The notes below the pieces were generated by a model. That model saw only the letters and a list, made by a program, of their open reading frames with translations. It was not told the DNA's origin and made no database searches. Positions 16,552-26,385 of a stretch of DNA of 64,000 nt are shown piece by piece. The translations under genes and the position numbers were made by a program. Location: NCBI GenBank assembly GCA_001800975.1, contig MGWK01000035.1:25047-89046 (forward strand). Direction: 5' to 3'. The stretch's first letter is position 1; the number at the start of each line of letters is the position of its first letter. The stretch is from Flavobacteria bacterium RIFCSPLOWO2_12_FULL_35_11 (GTDB taxonomy: Bacteria > Bacteroidota > Bacteroidia > Flavobacteriales > Flavobacteriaceae).

Positions 16552-17568
16552 TTAATTTTCTTCCTGTACAACCTGTGCAATTGATTTTTGGGTGCTTAAC
16601 CAACTGTTAAATGCCGCTTCTTCCTCCACAATAATCTTCATTTGCATATTGTAATGTGATGCGCCGCAAATTTTGTTGCAAAGCAATAAATAATCGAATT
16701 CGTAAGGATCCTCTCCTTTTTCAACCCTAATTTTATTGATTCCCGCAACTTTTGCCATCGTTTTTTCGTTGGCTCTCATTTCCGTAGTTGTCATACTTGG
16801 CGTGAAGGAAAATTGAGTCACCATTCCTGGAACACAGTTCATTTGCGCTCTAAAATGAGGCATATATGCTGAATGTAAAACATCTTGAGAACGGAATTTA
16901 AAAATCACTTGTCGTCCTTTTGGCAAATGCAATTCTCTTGTTGGAATATCATCGATTGAATTTTTATCGGTCATATCCACGCCCATAGTATTGATTCCTT
17001 TTATATTTCGCACATTGGCTCTTCCCAATTCATTATCACTTCCTGCATAGCGTGCTTCCCATTGAAATTGTTTGGCATATACTTCAACAATTAAAGGATT
17101 TTCAGCATCAGAAGCGTCCATAACATCATTCCAAACTGAAAGTCCGTAAAGCACCAATCCGGCAAGAACTACCGCTGGAACAATTGTCCAGATCATTTCC
17201 AGTTTATGGCTATCAGCATAAAATAAAGCTTTTCTTCCTTTAATTCCACGGTATTTAAAAGCAAAATAGAATAGTAAAAATTGGGTTACTGCTTGTACAA
17301 ATAAAATAATGCCCATGGTGACGATGTACAAATTTTCAATGCGAGCACCTTCAAGAGAAGCAGATTCCGGCAATAGAATTACGGAATATTTCCAAAATGA
17401 AAATATCATCAATCCGTAAAAGAAAATTCCAAAAAATGCAAATAAAATTCCTTGGGTATTGTTGTCCTTTTCAGTGGCAATTACCCCTTTCAAATTAAAA
17501 ATACTTATAATTTGCCATATTGCAATACCAATTACAATTGCGAGTAAAATATAAAGTAATGCTGTCAT
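16552..17568 (-). CDS. coxB: Cytochrome c oxidase subunit II
   Basis: 338 residues. Three hydrophobic segments near the N-terminus (about 1-22, 44-66, 85-105), then one at 130-150 and the cupredoxin domain. The CuA site is complete: His in DVLHSAYMPHF, then CNKICGASHYNM with Cys-x3-Cys, His and Met. It receives electrons, here probably from ActE or ActA haems, and passes them to CoxA. Longer than usual because of extra N-terminal membrane segments, as in Bacteroidota. It has its own -7 box just after the actF terminator. Confidence 0.95.
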   Translation of the reverse strand: MTALLYILLAIVIGIAIWQIISIFNLKGVIATEKDNNTQGILFAFFGIFFYGLMIFSFWKYSVILLPESASLEGARIENLYIVTMGIILFVQAVTQFLLFYFAFKYRGIKGRKALFYADSHKLEMIWTIVPAVVLAGLVLYGLSVWNDVMDASDAENPLIVEVYAKQFQWEARYAGSDNELGRANVRNIKGINTMGVDMTDKNSIDDIPTRELHLPKGRQVIFKFRSQDVLHSAYMPHFRAQMNCVPGMVTQFSFTPSMTTTEMRANEKTMAKVAGINKIRVEKGEDPYEFDYLLLCNKICGASHYNMQMKIIVEEEAAFNSWLSTQKSIAQVVQEEN

Positions 17569-17597
17569 ATTTTTTTAGATAGTTGTTATAGTGGTGC

Positions 17598-17605
17598 CAA
17601 ATATA
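17598..17605 (-). promoter_or_regulatory. -7 promoter element for coxBA
   Basis: TATATTTG on the minus strand, about 30 bp before the coxB start and directly after the actF terminator, so coxBA can be expressed separately from the act operon. Confidence 0.55.
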
Positions 17606-17637
17606 AAAAAAATCCTGAATATTTAAACTTCAGGATT
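17604..17637 (-). terminator. Intrinsic terminator after actF
   Basis: On the minus strand AATCCTGAA (17629-17637), nine-base loop, TTCAGGATT (17611-17619), then a T-run. It ends the actABCDEF transcript. Confidence 0.88.
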
Positions 17638-17661
17638 CTTTTCTCTGTGTCTTTTTATGTT

Positions 17662-18975
17662 TTAATAGTGAAAATGTTCACTTTCTTTTATGAACGGACT
17701 TCCTTTTGCCAATAAAGGCGCTTTTGTCATTGCGTTAAAAACAACATATATGAAAATGCCTAAAACAAGCAATATTGAACTTATTTCAGAAATACCAATA
17801 AACCATTGGTCGCCAACTGTTGCCGGCATAATCATCACAAAAATATCGATATAATGACCTATTAAAACAATAATACCCGCAGTTACAATAAACCAAGGTA
17901 CGCGTTTAAAGTCGCTATTCATTAAAATTAATAAGGGGAAAACAAAGTTTAAAACGACCATTCCTAAAAACGGAACTTTATAATCGTTGAACCTGGTTAC
18001 AAAATAAGTTACCTCTTCAGGGATATTTGCATACCAAATAAGCATAAATTGTGAAAACCATAAATAAGCCCAAAAAATACTGAATCCGAACATAAACTTG
18101 GCCAAATCGTGTAAATGACTGTTGTTTACAAATTCCAAGTATCCTTTTCCTTTTAAATATATTGAAACCAATGCGATGGTTGTAATTGCAGAAACTATTA
18201 AGCTTGAGAATACGTACCAACCAAATAATGTGCTATACCAATGCGGATCTAAAGACATAATCCAATCCCAAGACATCATAGATTCCGTTACCAGGAAAAA
18301 TACCAAAAAAGCCGCTGAACTTTTAAACAATTTTCTGTAATTGCTTAAGTCGGTTAAAGCATCTTGCGCAATAGTCATTTTTCGTGCATAATTGCGATAC
18401 AAAACCCATACTATAATATAAATGGCTGCTCTTATTAAAAAGAATGGCACGTTTAAATAGCCACTTTTATTTTGAATTAACGCATCATTCGCAACCACTT
18501 CAGGATCCATCCAAACAAACAGATGATTCATATGTGTAGCTGAAAGCACAAAAAACACAAATAACAATACACCACCAACCGGCAAATATGCCGTGATTGC
18601 TTCCATTACGCGAAACAAAACAATAGACCAACCTGCTTGTGATACATGTTGAATGGCATAAAATGCCAATGTTCCCAATGAAATCATAAAAAAGAAAAAC
18701 AAGGCAACATACAATGCTGACCAAGGTTTGTTTTTTAACAAATGAAATATGTGTTCTGCATGAGCGTCTTCAGCTTGAACGGCAACACCGCTTTCTGCAG
18801 CAGCATGACCAGCAGGTGTGGCGACTTCCCCATGCGTATTATGACTTTCTTGTAATAGCACTTTAACTTCATCTACTGATGCAGGTGCAGATAAAAATCC
18901 ATAACCAACTCCTAAAAGTCCAATAATCATTAATGCTAATGATAATGTTTTTAATTTACTTGAAAAGGTATACAT
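17662..18975 (-). CDS. actF: Alternative complex III subunit ActF
   Basis: 437 residues, about 10 hydrophobic segments, NrfD-related like ActC. After the first membrane helix there is an Ala/His-rich periplasmic stretch (about 40-75). Recognisable pieces are SWDWIMSLDPHWYSTLFGWY and the final motif GSPFIKESEHFHY. ActF is a membrane subunit of quinol:cytochrome c oxidoreductase. Last gene of actA-F; 28 bp after actE and followed by a strong terminator. Confidence 0.93.
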   Translation of the reverse strand: MYTFSSKLKTLSLALMIIGLLGVGYGFLSAPASVDEVKVLLQESHNTHGEVATPAGHAAAESGVAVQAEDAHAEHIFHLLKNKPWSALYVALFFFFMISLGTLAFYAIQHVSQAGWSIVLFRVMEAITAYLPVGGVLLFVFFVLSATHMNHLFVWMDPEVVANDALIQNKSGYLNVPFFLIRAAIYIIVWVLYRNYARKMTIAQDALTDLSNYRKLFKSSAAFLVFFLVTESMMSWDWIMSLDPHWYSTLFGWYVFSSLIVSAITTIALVSIYLKGKGYLEFVNNSHLHDLAKFMFGFSIFWAYLWFSQFMLIWYANIPEEVTYFVTRFNDYKVPFLGMVVLNFVFPLLILMNSDFKRVPWFIVTAGIIVLIGHYIDIFVMIMPATVGDQWFIGISEISSILLVLGIFIYVVFNAMTKAPLLAKGSPFIKESEHFHY

Positions 18976-19003
18976 ATTTTTAAATTCTATCTTAGTAAAA
19001 GTG

Positions 19004-19558
19004 TTATTTTAATAGTTCGTTTCTAAGCTGTTGCACATACATAACCACTTGCCAACGCTCTTTATCCGTTAATTGAGAAGCATGAGATCCCATTAAGTTT
19101 CTGCCGTACATGATTACATGGTAAATGCTGCCTTCAGTTATTGGCCTGTCTTTATAATTAGGAACTCCTAAAAATTTGTCTCTTTTTACCAATTCGCCAT
19201 CACCTACACCAGCAGCACCGTGACAAGAAATACAATAGATGGTGAACATTGCTTTACCATTGGCCAAATTTTCCTCATTTACTTCCAATGGATTCTTCAG
19301 ATTTACTAGTGCAGAATCATAACCTTCAGTTGTGTCTGCATAATCATAAGGCACTTTTCCGCGGGCAATAGTTCCTTCAACAGGTTGCTGAGAAGTCCTT
19401 CCATCGCTAAAATTTGGATTTACCGAATAGGTTTCATAGCCAACAGGCTTATACATATCGGGCATATATTGGTAATTCGGCTTGGTTTTATCCAACCAAC
19501 AAGATGATAGTGTGAATAAAAAAGCCAATGCTATTGAAATTTTTAAAATGTTCTTCAT
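19004..19558 (-). CDS. actE: Alternative complex III subunit ActE (monohaem cytochrome c lipoprotein)
   Basis: 184 residues. Lipoprotein signal with LFTLSSCW, so it is anchored at the periplasmic face. One haem c site, CISCHG, near residue 110, and the distal Met probably in YGRNLMGSHASQL. It carries electrons from ActA haems towards cytochrome oxidase. 5 bp from actD. Confidence 0.93.
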   Translation of the reverse strand: MKNILKISIALAFLFTLSSCWLDKTKPNYQYMPDMYKPVGYETYSVNPNFSDGRTSQQPVEGTIARGKVPYDYADTTEGYDSALVNLKNPLEVNEENLANGKAMFTIYCISCHGAAGVGDGELVKRDKFLGVPNYKDRPITEGSIYHVIMYGRNLMGSHASQLTDKERWQVVMYVQQLRNELLK

Positions 19559-19563
19559 TTTAA

Positions 19564-20088
19564 TTAATGCTTTTCAGTTACTTTAATTTCTACAGTTCCT
19601 GTTTTTTCCAGAAATGCGATTAGTTCATCTTCATTTCCGTCAACAATCACTTCCATCACAAACATATCATCGGTTGTTCTTGGATCAGGATTTTCGGCTT
19701 CCTTAAATGGCCATAATCTGCTTCTCATATAAAAGGTGATTACCATTAAATGCGCCGCAAAAAATACGGTCATCTCAAACATAATTGGAACAAATGCAGG
19801 CATATTTTGAATAAAGGCAAAACTTGGTTTTCCGCCAATATCTTGCGGCCATTGCTCTATCATCATATAATTCATCATCCAAACTGAAAATACCAAACCA
19901 ACACATCCGTACATAAATGCCGTAATTGCAATTCGTGTACCTTTTAATCCCATGGCTTTGTCTAACCCATGAACCGGAAATGGCGTATAAACTTCTTCGA
20001 TATGATAATTTGCCGCACGTACTTCTTTTACGGCATCCATAAGGATATCATCATCATTATACATTGCTTGAACTACTTTATTACTCAT
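19564..20088 (-). CDS. actD: Alternative complex III subunit ActD (DUF3341)
   Basis: 174 residues. N-terminal soluble region with AVKEVRAANYHIEEVYTPFPVHGLD, two membrane helices (about 55-75, 100-120) and a C-terminal soluble tail with PDPRTTDDMFV. This is the standard DUF3341 layout. Its start overlaps the end of actC by 8 bp, indicating coupled translation. Confidence 0.94.
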   Translation of the reverse strand: MSNKVVQAMYNDDDILMDAVKEVRAANYHIEEVYTPFPVHGLDKAMGLKGTRIAITAFMYGCVGLVFSVWMMNYMMIEQWPQDIGGKPSFAFIQNMPAFVPIMFEMTVFFAAHLMVITFYMRSRLWPFKEAENPDPRTTDDMFVMEVIVDGNEDELIAFLEKTGTVEIKVTEKH

Positions 20089-21472
20089 GATTTCCGTCTC
20101 TTAATTTTTTATATTTTTCACCTGATGCCTTCAAAATAGATTTAACCTCTGCTTGCGCTATCACAGGGAATGTTCTTGCATATAATAGGAACAGCACAAA
20201 AAAGAAACCAATGGTGCCAATGAAAATTCCTATGTCAACAAATGTTGGAGAAAACATGGTCCATGATGACGGTAAATAATCTCTATGCAATGAAGTCACA
20301 ATAATTACAAATCTTTCAAACCACATTCCGATGTTTACTACAATAGAAATGATGAAAGAGAAGGTAATGCTTGTTCTTAATCTTTTAAACCACATAAATT
20401 GCGGTGAAAATACGTTACAGCTCATCATAAATAAATATGCCCACCAGTAAGGACCCGTAGCTCTATTTAAAAATGCATATTGTTCATATTCCACACCTGA
20501 ATACCAAGCTATAAATAACTCGGTGATGTAAGCACAACCCACGATTGAACCTGTAATCATAATTACAATGTTCATTAATTCGATATGTTGTTTGGTGATA
20601 TATGCTTCAAGATTTGACACTTTTCTCATAATGATCAACAAAGTGTTTACCATCGCAAATCCTGAAAAAACCGCCCCAGCCACAAAATAAGGCGGGAAAA
20701 TAGTGGTATGCCATCCCGGAATCACAGAAGTTGCAAAGTCAAATGATACAATGGTGTGTACCGAAAGTACCAAAGGTGTTGCCAAACCGGCCAATACCAA
20801 AGAAACTTCTTCAAAACGTTGCCAGTCTTTAGCCCTGCCAGTCCAGCCGAAACTCAATAAACCGTATATTTTCTTCTGAAAAGGTCTGATTGCCCTGTCG
20901 CGTAACATCGCAAAATCGGGTAATAAACCTGTCCACCAAAATACCAATGAAACTGATAAATAAGTAGAGATTGCAAATACGTCCCATAACAAAGGAGAGT
21001 TAAAGTTGGTCCAAAGTGTTCCAAATTGATTTGGCAATGGCAATACAAAATGCGCATTCCAAACACGACCCATATGAATAACAGGAAACAAACCCGCCTG
21101 AATAACAGAAAAAATAGTCATTGCTTCCGCAGAACGGTTAATACCCATTCTCCATTTTTGGCGAAACAATAACAACACTGCAGAAATAAGCGTACCGGCG
21201 TGGCCAATACCTACCCACCATACAAAGTTTGTAATATCCCAAGCCCAACCAACAGTTTTATTTAATCCCCAAACGCCAATTCCTGTTCCGATGGTGTAAA
21301 CTATACAGCCTATACCCCAAAGGAATGCCGTAAGTGCTATTGAAAAAGCTATCCACCATAATTTATTTGCTTTACCTTCAACAGGAGCCGCTACATCAAC
21401 AGAAATGTCATGGTAGTTTTTATCTCCAATAATTAAAGGTCTTCTAATAGGTGCTTCGTAATGAGACGACAT
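20081..21472 (-). CDS. actC: Alternative complex III subunit ActC (NrfD-like)
   Basis: 463 residues with about 10 membrane helices. NrfD-type features include WVGIGHAGTLISAVLLLFRQ and PVIHMGRVWNAHF. With ActB it houses the quinol oxidation site in the membrane. 35 bp after actB, overlapping actD by 8 bp. Confidence 0.95.
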   Translation of the reverse strand: MSSHYEAPIRRPLIIGDKNYHDISVDVAAPVEGKANKLWWIAFSIALTAFLWGIGCIVYTIGTGIGVWGLNKTVGWAWDITNFVWWVGIGHAGTLISAVLLLFRQKWRMGINRSAEAMTIFSVIQAGLFPVIHMGRVWNAHFVLPLPNQFGTLWTNFNSPLLWDVFAISTYLSVSLVFWWTGLLPDFAMLRDRAIRPFQKKIYGLLSFGWTGRAKDWQRFEEVSLVLAGLATPLVLSVHTIVSFDFATSVIPGWHTTIFPPYFVAGAVFSGFAMVNTLLIIMRKVSNLEAYITKQHIELMNIVIMITGSIVGCAYITELFIAWYSGVEYEQYAFLNRATGPYWWAYLFMMSCNVFSPQFMWFKRLRTSITFSFIISIVVNIGMWFERFVIIVTSLHRDYLPSSWTMFSPTFVDIGIFIGTIGFFFVLFLLYARTFPVIAQAEVKSILKASGEKYKKLRDGNHE

Positions 21473-21507
21473 AATTCTTATTTAATTATTATCTATTAAT
21501 ATTCTTT

Positions 21508-24500
21508 TTATGCTTCTTGAGTATTTCTGACTTTTACATGATAAACCACATTTGGTTTTGTTCCAACGTGCTCAAGTAAGTGATATGCTCTTTTATCTTC
21601 GGCCAAACCTTTAACCGTGTCTTCCTGTTTGTTGACATCCCCAAATACCATGGCTCCTGCAGTACAAGCATTAGAACAAGCAGTTTCAAACTCATTTGTA
21701 TTGATAGGTCTTCCTTCTTTTTTCGCTTTTAGGATGGTGGCTTGAGTCATTTGAATACACATAGAGCATTTTTCCATAACTCCTCGAGAACGAACCACTA
21801 CATCTGGATTTAGCACCATTTTGCCTAAATCATCATTCATATAGTAATCGAACTTACTATTGTTAGGATATTCGAACCAGTTAAATCGACGCACTTTATA
21901 AGGGCAGTTATTTGCACAGTAACGCGTACCTACACAACGGTTATAAGCCATTTGATTTTGACCCTGACGACCATGGGAAGTTGCCGCTACCGGACAAACA
22001 GTTTCACATGGTGCGTGATTACAATGCTGACACATTACAGGCTGAAAAGCAACTGACGGATTTTCGGAAGGATCTTCCAAGGCATCCATCGCTTTTTTGA
22101 ATCCCATCGCGCCTTTTCCGTTTTCTTTTACTTCATTGTCACCGGCAAAATTTTCTTCGTGAGAATAATAACGGTCAATACGCAACCAATGCATATCTCT
22201 TGATCGTCTTATTTCTGCTTTTCCAACAACTGGAACATTGTTTTCGGCATGACAAGCAATAACGCAAGCGCCACAACCTGTGCAAGTATTTAAATCTATG
22301 GAAAGATTGAAATGATGACCTATTGATCTGTCAAATGAATCCCACAAATCTACCGTTGTTGCTTCAACTTCTTTATGATCTAAAGACACCATTGGTGATT
22401 TATTCCATGTGTGTTTTGGATCTATTGAATTGTCATTGTAAGTTTCTAATGTTGTTTCTTTAATAATGTCACCTCTGCCCATTAAGGTATTTTGCAGCTG
22501 AACACAAGCAAACTCATGTTCGCCTTCAACCACTTTTAAAGTAACGTTAGGCTGAAAATTATTAAAGTTTTTATAAAACTTGTAGGCATTTTTACCCGTT
22601 TGCATTTCTGCTTTTAATCCTTGCTTTCTTCCGTATCCAAGCGCCAAACCTAAAGAGCCTTTTGCTTGTCCGGGCTGGATTAAAACCGGTAAAATTTCAG
22701 AAACACCATTCACGGTTAATTCAACCAAGCTTCCGTTTAATGCGCCGTTTGCCTCATTTTTATTGATGGCGCCCAAAGCATCAGCATCGGCTTTTGACAT
22801 AGTTAAGTAGTTATCCCAAGAAGTTCTTGTAATTGGATCGGGAAATTCCTGTAACCAAGGATTGTTTGCCATTTGGCCGTCACCCAAACCAATTTTCACA
22901 TAAAGTTCCAATTCTAAATCGCTGCCTTTAACTTTTGCCAATTCTGAAGCTGCAGTTTCCAGATCAACTTCCAATGTAATGACCTCACTTTGAACTGCAT
23001 CTGCAGTAAAAACCCCATCATGCAATGCTTGATTCCAAGATTTGCCACCTAATATTTCGGTGTTCCAGGTTTCTTTTAAGAAATCATAATAGGTTGTGGT
23101 ACTGCCCGTCCAAGCCAATAAACTGTCTTGAAACTGACGCGTATTAAACAATGTTTTAATGGTAGGCTGAACTAAACTGTATTGTCCTTTTTTAATTTCA
23201 ACATCTCCCCATGATTCCAAATAATGTGGCGTGGCCAATGTATATTGAACTGCATTTGCAGTTTCATTGTCTTGCATCGAAAATGCAACTGATAATTTCA
23301 CTTTTTTCAATCCTTCAACAAATGCCGCAGCATTTGGCAAAGTATAAACCGGATTTGAATTGTAGATTATGACCGCTCCAATTTTACCGTCGTTCATATC
23401 GGTAATTAATTGTGCAACATCCGCATCATTTCCTTTTCTTATATTTTTGGTTGCGCTAACTTCTAAAATTTCGCTGTTAAGTGCTTTATTGATTTCCAAA
23501 GCAAGCAATTGCGCATTTTTATCTTGAATACCTGTTAAAACTACCGCTTTGCTTCCTGCCTTTTTAAGTTGTTCGGTTGCCTTTTGAATGGCAACATTTA
23601 AAGGGGTTGCTTCCGTAGAAACAATTCCTTTTACAACTGCCTGGTATAATTTTAAAAGGGTTTGGCTTTGCTCAGATGGTTTTACCATGATACGTTTATC
23701 GGCATTTGCGCCTGATAAGGACATATTTGATTCAAACTGAATATGGCGAGACATTTTTCCGTTGGTAGGAATTCTTCCTTTTGAGTATCGGGCTTCAAAT
23801 CCGCCACCTTGCCAATTTCCTAAGAAATCTGCGCCAATAGAAACAATTACTTCTGCTTTTTCTAAATGATAATCTGGCAATGCCCTTGTGCCGTACATTT
23901 CTGCAAAAGCATCCAATGTTGCAGATTCTGAAACTGCATCATATTCAACATGAGCTACATTTTCAAAAGTTTCATTTAATTTTTCAATCAATTTTTTGGT
24001 TGAAGGACTTGCACAAGTTCCAGTTAAAACTGCTATTGGCAAATTTGCCGCTTTAACCTCATTTAATTTTGCAATGATTTGTTGGTCTGCTTCATTCCAA
24101 GAAATTTCAGCGCCTTTGGCTTTAGGGCCTTTTAATCGAAGACTGTCATACAAGGAAAGTACGGATGCCTGCACACGTGCATTTGTGGTTCCGTTTGCTT
24201 CTTTGTTAGGTTCAATTTTAATAGGACGTCCTTCTCTAACTTTTACTAAAATATTTGCAAAGTCAAAACCATCAGCTATTGTTGTTGCATAATATTCCGC
24301 AACCCCAGGAATAATGTCATTAGGTTTAATGATATAAGGAATTGATTTTACAACCGGGCCTTCGCAAGATGCTAAAGTAACCGCAGCGGTTGTGAATCCT
24401 ACATACTTTAAAAAGTCTCTACGTGTTGTTGATGAAGCTTCCAAGGTTTTTTTATCACCTAAAAATAGATCCGTTGGAATTTCTTCAATAAACTCGTTCT

Positions 24501-24576
24501 GTTTTAACGTATCAACAATAGAGCTGTTTTCGTTTAGCTCTTCAACACTTTTCCAGTATTTTTTGTTTGATGCCAT
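21508..24576 (-). CDS. actB: Alternative complex III subunit ActB (molybdopterin-oxidoreductase-like plus Fe-S protein)
   Basis: 1022 residues. A Tat-type signal TTRRDFLKYVGFTTAAVTLA lies around residues 50-70, preceded by a cytoplasmic extension usual for ActB. Residues ~80-720 resemble a molybdopterin oxidoreductase whose cofactor is absent in this family. Residues ~750-1000 form a ferredoxin-like part with four cysteine groups: CTGCGACVIAC, CQHCNHAPCETVC, CVGTRYCANNC and CSMCIQ followed by CSNAC. These hold three [4Fe-4S] and one [3Fe-4S] cluster in known complexes. It relays electrons from quinol to ActA. Confidence 0.96.
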   Translation of the reverse strand: MASNKKYWKSVEELNENSSIVDTLKQNEFIEEIPTDLFLGDKKTLEASSTTRRDFLKYVGFTTAAVTLASCEGPVVKSIPYIIKPNDIIPGVAEYYATTIADGFDFANILVKVREGRPIKIEPNKEANGTTNARVQASVLSLYDSLRLKGPKAKGAEISWNEADQQIIAKLNEVKAANLPIAVLTGTCASPSTKKLIEKLNETFENVAHVEYDAVSESATLDAFAEMYGTRALPDYHLEKAEVIVSIGADFLGNWQGGGFEARYSKGRIPTNGKMSRHIQFESNMSLSGANADKRIMVKPSEQSQTLLKLYQAVVKGIVSTEATPLNVAIQKATEQLKKAGSKAVVLTGIQDKNAQLLALEINKALNSEILEVSATKNIRKGNDADVAQLITDMNDGKIGAVIIYNSNPVYTLPNAAAFVEGLKKVKLSVAFSMQDNETANAVQYTLATPHYLESWGDVEIKKGQYSLVQPTIKTLFNTRQFQDSLLAWTGSTTTYYDFLKETWNTEILGGKSWNQALHDGVFTADAVQSEVITLEVDLETAASELAKVKGSDLELELYVKIGLGDGQMANNPWLQEFPDPITRTSWDNYLTMSKADADALGAINKNEANGALNGSLVELTVNGVSEILPVLIQPGQAKGSLGLALGYGRKQGLKAEMQTGKNAYKFYKNFNNFQPNVTLKVVEGEHEFACVQLQNTLMGRGDIIKETTLETYNDNSIDPKHTWNKSPMVSLDHKEVEATTVDLWDSFDRSIGHHFNLSIDLNTCTGCGACVIACHAENNVPVVGKAEIRRSRDMHWLRIDRYYSHEENFAGDNEVKENGKGAMGFKKAMDALEDPSENPSVAFQPVMCQHCNHAPCETVCPVAATSHGRQGQNQMAYNRCVGTRYCANNCPYKVRRFNWFEYPNNSKFDYYMNDDLGKMVLNPDVVVRSRGVMEKCSMCIQMTQATILKAKKEGRPINTNEFETACSNACTAGAMVFGDVNKQEDTVKGLAEDKRAYHLLEHVGTKPNVVYHVKVRNTQEA

Positions 24577-24608
24577 TTTATATTTGGTTATTTACTTCGT
24601 AATTAATA

Positions 24609-26168
24609 TTAATAGTGACATTTAGCACATTCTAAACCTCCCATTTCAGCTACAGTCACTTTTTCTACACCATATTTTTTAGACAACTGGTCATGAATAT
24701 TTTTATAATAGCCATTTTTAGTTAAATCTACTGCTGTTGTTCTGTGACAATCGATGCACCATCCCATAGTAAGCGGCGAAAATTGTTTCATGTCGTGCAT
24801 TTCCTGAACAGGACCGTGACAAGTTTGACATTGTACTCCGGCAACTGTTACGTGTTGGGCGTGGTTGTAGTAAGCAAAATCGGCCAAATTATGAATTCGA
24901 ACCCACTCAATAGGTTTTTGCTCATAACCTTCAATATATTTTACATTTGTCTTATCCCAACCAACCGCATCGTATAGTTTTTGAATTTCTTTATCAAGAT
25001 CTTCTTTCGTGTTGTTTCCAAACAATTCCCCTTTATATTCTGAAATTGATTTGTGACAGTTCATACAAACATTGGCTGATGGAATTCCTGAAGTTTTGCT
25101 ATTTTTTGCTGAAGAGTGACAATATTGACAGTCTATTTTATTGTCTCCGGAATGAACCGCATGTGAAAATACAATTGGCTGAATTGGCTGATAGCCTACA
25201 TTCACGTCAATTTGCATTAAATATCCAAAAGCAAACCAAGCACCTAACAATAAGAAAAATATAACAGCCAAGAACCGTACGAACGGATTAAAAATCAATG
25301 TTTTTAAAACACTTACACCTGATTCTTCATCTTCTTCACCAACTTTTCTATTTGTTGTAGCCGCAACGATTAACGACAATAATAATAAGACACCAATTGT
25401 TATTGCAAGTGTTGGTATAATGCCAATACCGGGTTTATTGAAAATTTCTTGATCTGCTGATGTTGCAGCCACCACTGGAGCAACATCACCAACTGCCATA
25501 TATTTTAATAAATCATCTATATCCTGATCTGTAAGCTGAGGAAAAGGCGTCATTGCAATCGGAGAATATTCAGAAGCTGTTTTCGCTAATGGATCGCCTG
25601 ATGCAATTAACGCTGCATTGTCCTTAATCCATAATTTTAACCATGCCGCATCATACTTTTTTTCAATATGTAAAAGTGGCGGACCAATTAATTTTCCATC
25701 CAATTTATGACATGCCGCACAATTTGTCTTAAAAACTTGTTTGCCGCGTTCCACTCCAGGGTCAACCTCAGTTGTTCCTGCAGCAACTGCTGCAACCGGC
25801 GCACCTTTGGTATATTCTAAAATATCAATAATATCTTGATCAGACAATTGTGGATTGGCAATCATTGGCAATTTGTTGTTCTCTTCAAAAACTTGAATTG
25901 CTAATTTATCTCCCGACTTAATCATTCCTGGACTGTCTTTAATCCAAGCAATGAGCCAGGCTTGATCTCTTCTCTCTGTAACTCCCTTTAATGCAGGACC
26001 CACTAGTTTTGCGTCTAATTTATGACAGGCTGCGCATATAGATTTAAAGAGTTTCTCCCCATTTGCTGGATCGCCTTGTGCCGATAAATTAAGCGAGAAA
26101 AAGAATAGGAAAGCAAGACTACTAATAACTAATCTTGATAATGGACTGTGTTGTTTCACACTTTTCAT
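24609..26168 (-). CDS. actA: Alternative complex III subunit ActA, heptahaem form
   Basis: 519 residues from ATG 26168, which gives a clean signal peptide (SSLAFLFFFSLNLSAQ). The frame is open to 26264, but that start lies upstream of the predicted -7 box. Two cytochrome c domains come first, each with CAACHK and a distal Met region, then one membrane helix, a second hydrophobic stretch and a pentahaem part: CQYCH, CMNCH, CQTCH, CIDCH and CAKCH. That gives seven CxxCH sites in all. In the complex ActA takes electrons from ActB clusters and passes them along its haems. First gene of the operon. Confidence 0.93.
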   Translation of the reverse strand: MKSVKQHSPLSRLVISSLAFLFFFSLNLSAQGDPANGEKLFKSICAACHKLDAKLVGPALKGVTERRDQAWLIAWIKDSPGMIKSGDKLAIQVFEENNKLPMIANPQLSDQDIIDILEYTKGAPVAAVAAGTTEVDPGVERGKQVFKTNCAACHKLDGKLIGPPLLHIEKKYDAAWLKLWIKDNAALIASGDPLAKTASEYSPIAMTPFPQLTDQDIDDLLKYMAVGDVAPVVAATSADQEIFNKPGIGIIPTLAITIGVLLLLSLIVAATTNRKVGEEDEESGVSVLKTLIFNPFVRFLAVIFFLLLGAWFAFGYLMQIDVNVGYQPIQPIVFSHAVHSGDNKIDCQYCHSSAKNSKTSGIPSANVCMNCHKSISEYKGELFGNNTKEDLDKEIQKLYDAVGWDKTNVKYIEGYEQKPIEWVRIHNLADFAYYNHAQHVTVAGVQCQTCHGPVQEMHDMKQFSPLTMGWCIDCHRTTAVDLTKNGYYKNIHDQLSKKYGVEKVTVAEMGGLECAKCHY

Positions 26169-26252
26169 ATTTAAAAAAGATATTTTCTTTCTAGTTTGGT
26201 ACAATTTTTTCATATATAAAAATATGACTTTAATCATTTTTGCATGATTGGA

Positions 26253-26260
26253 CAAAAGTA
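26253..26260 (-). promoter_or_regulatory. -7 promoter element for the act operon
   Basis: TACTTTTG on the minus strand matches TAnnTTTG and predicts a start near 26247 with a leader of about 80 nt. No CRP/FNR-like palindrome is found 32-33 bp upstream, unlike the sulfide island. Confidence 0.55.
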
Positions 26261-26359
26261 GCATATAATACTAAAACTTAAAATGTAAAAATTGTGTTAA
26301 ATGTAATTTATATTCATTCTAAATAACTTGTTTATACGCATACATTTCAAGGAAAATTA

Positions 26360-26367
26360 TAAATTTG
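26360..26367 (+). promoter_or_regulatory. -7 promoter element for the SPOR gene
   Basis: TAAATTTG matches TAnnTTTG, 19 bp before the ATG at 26386. Confidence 0.5.
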
Positions 26368-26385
26368 ACAAAAAAATAATATTTT

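Noticed and set aside
26169..26264. Longer N-terminus for ActA
   Set aside because: It would place the start upstream of the predicted transcription start and put 32 residues ahead of a clean signal peptide.
26281..26300. CRP/FNR-like site upstream of the act operon
   Set aside because: At the expected 32-33 bp spacing the sequence TGTAA-N6-TGTTA has no dyad symmetry.
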